DNA from: an uncultured Ruminococcus sp.
GTDB taxonomy: Bacteria; Bacillota; Clostridia; Monoglobales; Monoglobaceae
DNA: 64,000 nucleotides
Reading direction: 5' to 3'
Assembly (NCBI GenBank): GCA_902766745.1
Contig: CACXES010000141.1
Coordinates: 1-64,000, forward strand
A program made the translations under genes and the position numbers. Positions 61,838 to 64,000 of this stretch are shown here, piece after piece. A model generated the notes under the pieces. The model searched no databases. It saw nothing but the letters and a program-made list of their open reading frames with translations, and was not told where the DNA came from. How positions within the stretch are numbered: the first letter of the stretch is position 1; each line of letters starts with the position of its first letter.

Positions 61838-61905
61838 GGTAACCGCGCAGAAGGGGTATGATTTAAGTGCATTTGCCGCCCCAATGGCGAGTCTTGGGTA
61901 ATAGG
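61838..61905 (+). ncRNA. L21 leader (ribosomal protein mRNA leader)
   Basis: The segment with AACCGCGCAGAAGGGG, GCCGCCCCAATGGCGAG and TCTTGGGTAAT before AGGAGG matches what I know of the Firmicutes L21 leader motif, a cis-acting structure thought to bind L21. It sits between the promoter and rplU. Confidence 0.8.
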
Positions 61906-61917
61906 AGGTATTACGAT

Positions 61918-62226
61918 ATGTACGCAGTGATTGAAACGGGCGGAAAGCAGTATAAGGTTGAGCAGGGTGATGTTGTTTTCATCGAAAAGCTCGGCGCGGC
62001 TGAAGGCGAAACCGTTACATTTGACAAGGTCTTGATTGTCGGCGGTGACGAGGTTAAGGTCGGCGCACCCTACGTTGACGGTGCATCGGTTGAAGCTTCT
62101 GTTTTAAAGAACGGCAAGGATAAGAAGATTATTGTCTACAAGTATAAGCCCAAAAAGGGCTACCACAAAAAGCAGGGTCACAGACAGCCCTACACAAAGG
62201 TTGAAATTAAAGCTATCAATGCGTAA
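61918..62226 (+). CDS. rplU: 50S ribosomal protein L21
   Basis: A 102-aa large-subunit protein with the typical [18 protein letters not shown] start and the basic [18 protein letters not shown] end that contacts 23S rRNA. ATG 61918 has AGGAGG 7 nt upstream. Followed directly by rpmA; the protease gene prp that often lies between is absent. Confidence 0.97.
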   Translation: MYAVIETGGKQYKVEQGDVVFIEKLGAAEGETVTFDKVLIVGGDEVKVGAPYVDGASVEASVLKNGKDKKIIVYKYKPKKGYHKKQGHRQPYTKVEIKAINA

Positions 62227-62276
62227 GCGTTGTACGGCTTAAGCTTTTTACTTGAGTTTAAAAGGAGTGATATAAC

Positions 62277-62537
62277 ATGGCTCATAAGAAAGGTATGGGA
62301 AGCACCAAGAACGGCAGAGATTCCGAGTCCAAACGTCTCGGCGTGAAGAAGGGCGACGGTCAGCACGTTCTGGCAGGCAACATTATAGTTCGTCAGAGAG
62401 GAACAAAAATTCATCCCGGAATCAATGTGGGAAAGGGCAGTGACGATACTCTCTTTGCATTGGTAAACGGTAAGGTTAAGTTTGAGCGTAAGGGCAAGAG
62501 CCGCAAGCAGGTTTCTGTTTATGACATCGCTCAGTAA
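62277..62537 (+). CDS. rpmA: 50S ribosomal protein L27
   Basis: An 86-aa protein near the peptidyl-transferase centre. It begins [16 protein letters not shown], that is, already in the mature form, without the cleavable N-terminal extension (xLxxFFA-type) present in many Firmicutes. The SD is AAAAGGAGTG. Confidence 0.97.
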   Translation: MAHKKGMGSTKNGRDSESKRLGVKKGDGQHVLAGNIIVRQRGTKIHPGINVGKGSDDTLFALVNGKVKFERKGKSRKQVSVYDIAQ

Positions 62538-62549
62538 TTATGACATATC

Positions 62550-62577
62550 GGACGGACATTAATTGTCCGTCCTTTTT
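62550..62577 (+). terminator. Intrinsic terminator after rpmA
   Basis: Perfect 9-bp stem GGACGGACA / TGTCCGTCC with a 5-nt loop, followed by TTTTT. It separates rplU-rpmA from obgE. Confidence 0.85.
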
Positions 62578-62653
62578 ACTATACGGGATTTTTTGCTTCT
62601 AAGTATGCGAAGGCGGCATAGGCGGCTTTCGCTGAGTAGAAAGGGGGAGGCTT

Positions 62654-63925
62654 ATGTTTTCGGATGTTGCGAAAATATTTGTAAAGGCCGGTGACGGCGG
62701 AAACGGTGCAGTGACGTTCCACAGGGAAAAATATGTGGCGGCAGGCGGCCCTGACGGCGGCGACGGCGGCAGAGGCGGCGATGTGGTTTTGGTTGCGGAT
62801 AAGGGAGTGAACACTCTTATAGATTTCAGATATAAGCGGAAGTATGCTGCGGAAAACGGCGGCGGCGGCAGAGACGGCAACCGCAACGGAAAATGCGGCG
62901 AGAATCTTGAGATAAAGGTTCCTGTGGGCACGCTTGTGCGTGACTTGGAGTCGGGGCGCATAATATGCGACCTGAAGGAGGAGGGTCAGCGCACTGTGGT
63001 TGCCAGGGGCGGCATAGGCGGCTGGGGCAACGTTCATTTTGCCAATTCCACAAGACAGACGCCGAAGTTTGCAAAGCCGGGCGCACCGGGTGACGAGAGG
63101 GAGCTGGAGCTGGAGCTGAAGCTTATTGCCGACGTAGGGCTTTTGGGCTTTCCGAATGTTGGAAAGTCCACGTTTTTGTCAATGGTGAGCGATGCGAGAC
63201 CCAAAATCGCAAATTATCATTTTACTACCCTTGAGCCGAACCTCGGTGTGGTAAATATGGGTGACGGCGGCGGATTTGTTATCGCCGACATTCCCGGAAT
63301 AATCGAAGGTGCCCACGAGGGTATCGGTCTGGGTCACGAATTTCTGCGCCATGTGGAGCGCACACGGCTTCTGCTGCACTTTGTGGATGTGTCGGGCATA
63401 GAGGGCAGAGATCCCATAGAGGACTTTGACACGATTAACAATGAACTTAAATTGTACAGCGAGAGGCTGGCGGAAAAGCCGCAGATTGTCATTGCGAACA
63501 AGGCGGATATTCCGCAGTTTGACGATAATTTTGAGGCGTTCCGCAATGAGATGGAAAGCAGAGGCTATAAGGTGTTTAAAATTTCTGCCGCTACGAAGCA
63601 GGGCGTGCGCGAGGTGCTGAACTACACTCTCGAGCAGCTGTCGATTCTGCCCGAGGACGAGGAGGAGTATGAGCTTCTCGATATAGACGAGCTGAAGCGC
63701 AGCGGAGAGGAAATGCGGGTGGAGATTGAGGACGGTGTGTATTATGTCACGGGAGGACGTGTCAAGAGAATTGTCGGTTCAACGAACTTTGATGATTATG
63801 AGTCGCTGCAGTATTTCCAGAGGGCGCTTATCAAATGCGGAGCAATCAAAATGCTTGAGGATGCAGGAATAAAGGAAGGCGATACCGTCCATATCTACGG
63901 CGCGGAGTTCGACTTTGTAAAATAA
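62654..63925 (+). CDS. obgE: GTPase ObgE/CgtA
   Basis: Essential ribosome-assembly and stress GTPase. The 423-aa protein has the glycine-rich Obg fold (about 1-157: GGNGAVTFHREKYVAAGGPD, GGRGGDVVLVAD), the G domain with P-loop GFPNVGKST, DIPGIIEGAHEGIGLGHEFL and NKAD, and the C-terminal OCT domain (VYYVTGGRVKRIV ... GDTVHIYGAEFDF). GGGGGAGG precedes the ATG. Usual neighbour of L21/L27. Confidence 0.97.
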   Translation: MFSDVAKIFVKAGDGGNGAVTFHREKYVAAGGPDGGDGGRGGDVVLVADKGVNTLIDFRYKRKYAAENGGGGRDGNRNGKCGENLEIKVPVGTLVRDLESGRIICDLKEEGQRTVVARGGIGGWGNVHFANSTRQTPKFAKPGAPGDERELELELKLIADVGLLGFPNVGKSTFLSMVSDARPKIANYHFTTLEPNLGVVNMGDGGGFVIADIPGIIEGAHEGIGLGHEFLRHVERTRLLLHFVDVSGIEGRDPIEDFDTINNELKLYSERLAEKPQIVIANKADIPQFDDNFEAFRNEMESRGYKVFKISAATKQGVREVLNYTLEQLSILPEDEEEYELLDIDELKRSGEEMRVEIEDGVYYVTGGRVKRIVGSTNFDDYESLQYFQRALIKCGAIKMLEDAGIKEGDTVHIYGAEFDFVK

Positions 63926-63930
63926 AATAA

Positions 63931-63965
63931 AAAACAGGCTTGCGGATTTTTCGCAGGCCTGTTTG
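63931..63965 (+). terminator. Probable terminator after obgE
   Basis: AAACAGGC(T)TGCG / CGCA(G)GCCTGTTT stem with a GATTTTT loop region, followed by a short T-rich stretch. Confidence 0.65.
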
Positions 63966-64000
63966 AGTTTCAGTGAATCGTCATTTTCGGATTTTTAGCT

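Overview
The window looks like a contiguous piece of a low-to-moderate GC Clostridia chromosome (Bacillota, probably a gut-type anaerobe). The evidence is the gene families and their order: FabK instead of FabI, PyrK plus PyrD type 1B, class III glutamine synthetase GlnN, an ammonium transporter fused to a PII domain, split glutamate synthase, LL-diaminopimelate aminotransferase, an ANTAR regulator, and the fmt-rsmB-rlmN-prpC-prkC-rsgA-rpe-thiN cluster. Strong AGGAGG-type ribosome binding sites, frequent ATGA overlaps and some TTG/GTG starts also fit. No rRNA, tRNA, CRISPR array, transposase, integrase or phage gene was seen.

Layout. (1) 0-3.4 kb: part of an interspersed repeat, rhaA, and a convergent typA sharing a bidirectional terminator. 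(2) 3.6-16.5 kb, all on +: an accessory region with a GT2 glycosyltransferase, a two-component system with small membrane proteins, a membrane-anchored HExxH protein, a hydrolase, a flavodoxin-like protein, two acetyltransferases with extra domains, a PspC protein, an ABC exporter with its own MerR regulator, and an acyltransferase. Several gene remnants lie between them. (3) 16.7-26.6 kb on -: a fatty-acid synthesis operon (fabH-acpP-fabK-fabD-fabG-fabF-fabZ-accD-acyl-CoA synthetase-accA) with a TetR regulator. accB and accC are missing from their usual slots. (4) 26.7-33.7 kb on -: a pyrimidine operon pyrC-K-D-F-E-B-I plus a VTT-family membrane protein, from one consensus promoter with a long structured leader. 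(5) 33.8-50.4 kb on +: nitrogen assimilation, made of glnN-amtB/PII-asnB, then dapF-dapL, then the split GOGAT operon with a second glutamine synthetase, an ANTAR regulator and pyrG. (6) 50.4-51.4 kb: a repeat cluster and a barstar gene next to a decayed barnase-like toxin. (7) 51.5-61.7 kb on +: the fmt to thiN housekeeping/PASTA-kinase cluster, a lipoprotein and TspO. (8) 61.8-64 kb: L21 leader, rplU, rpmA, obgE.

How the parts work together. The clearest regulatory story is nitrogen. Both the glnN and the GOGAT operons start with a consensus promoter followed at once by a hexaloop hairpin (loops AAGGAT and AAAGAT) that overlaps the 5' arm of an intrinsic terminator. An ANTAR protein, the domain class that binds such hexaloops, is encoded at the end of the GOGAT operon, and its receiver-like domain lacks the phospho-acceptor aspartate. 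Two other circuits can be read directly: a TetR operator pair (TTCAGCACA-N3-TGTGCTGAA) at the tetR and fabH promoters, and a 19-bp-spacer MerR promoter in front of the ABC exporter operon that encodes the MerR protein. Four intergenic loci carry an inverted-repeat family with a conserved 17-bp arm (AAATCCGAAATAATTTT).
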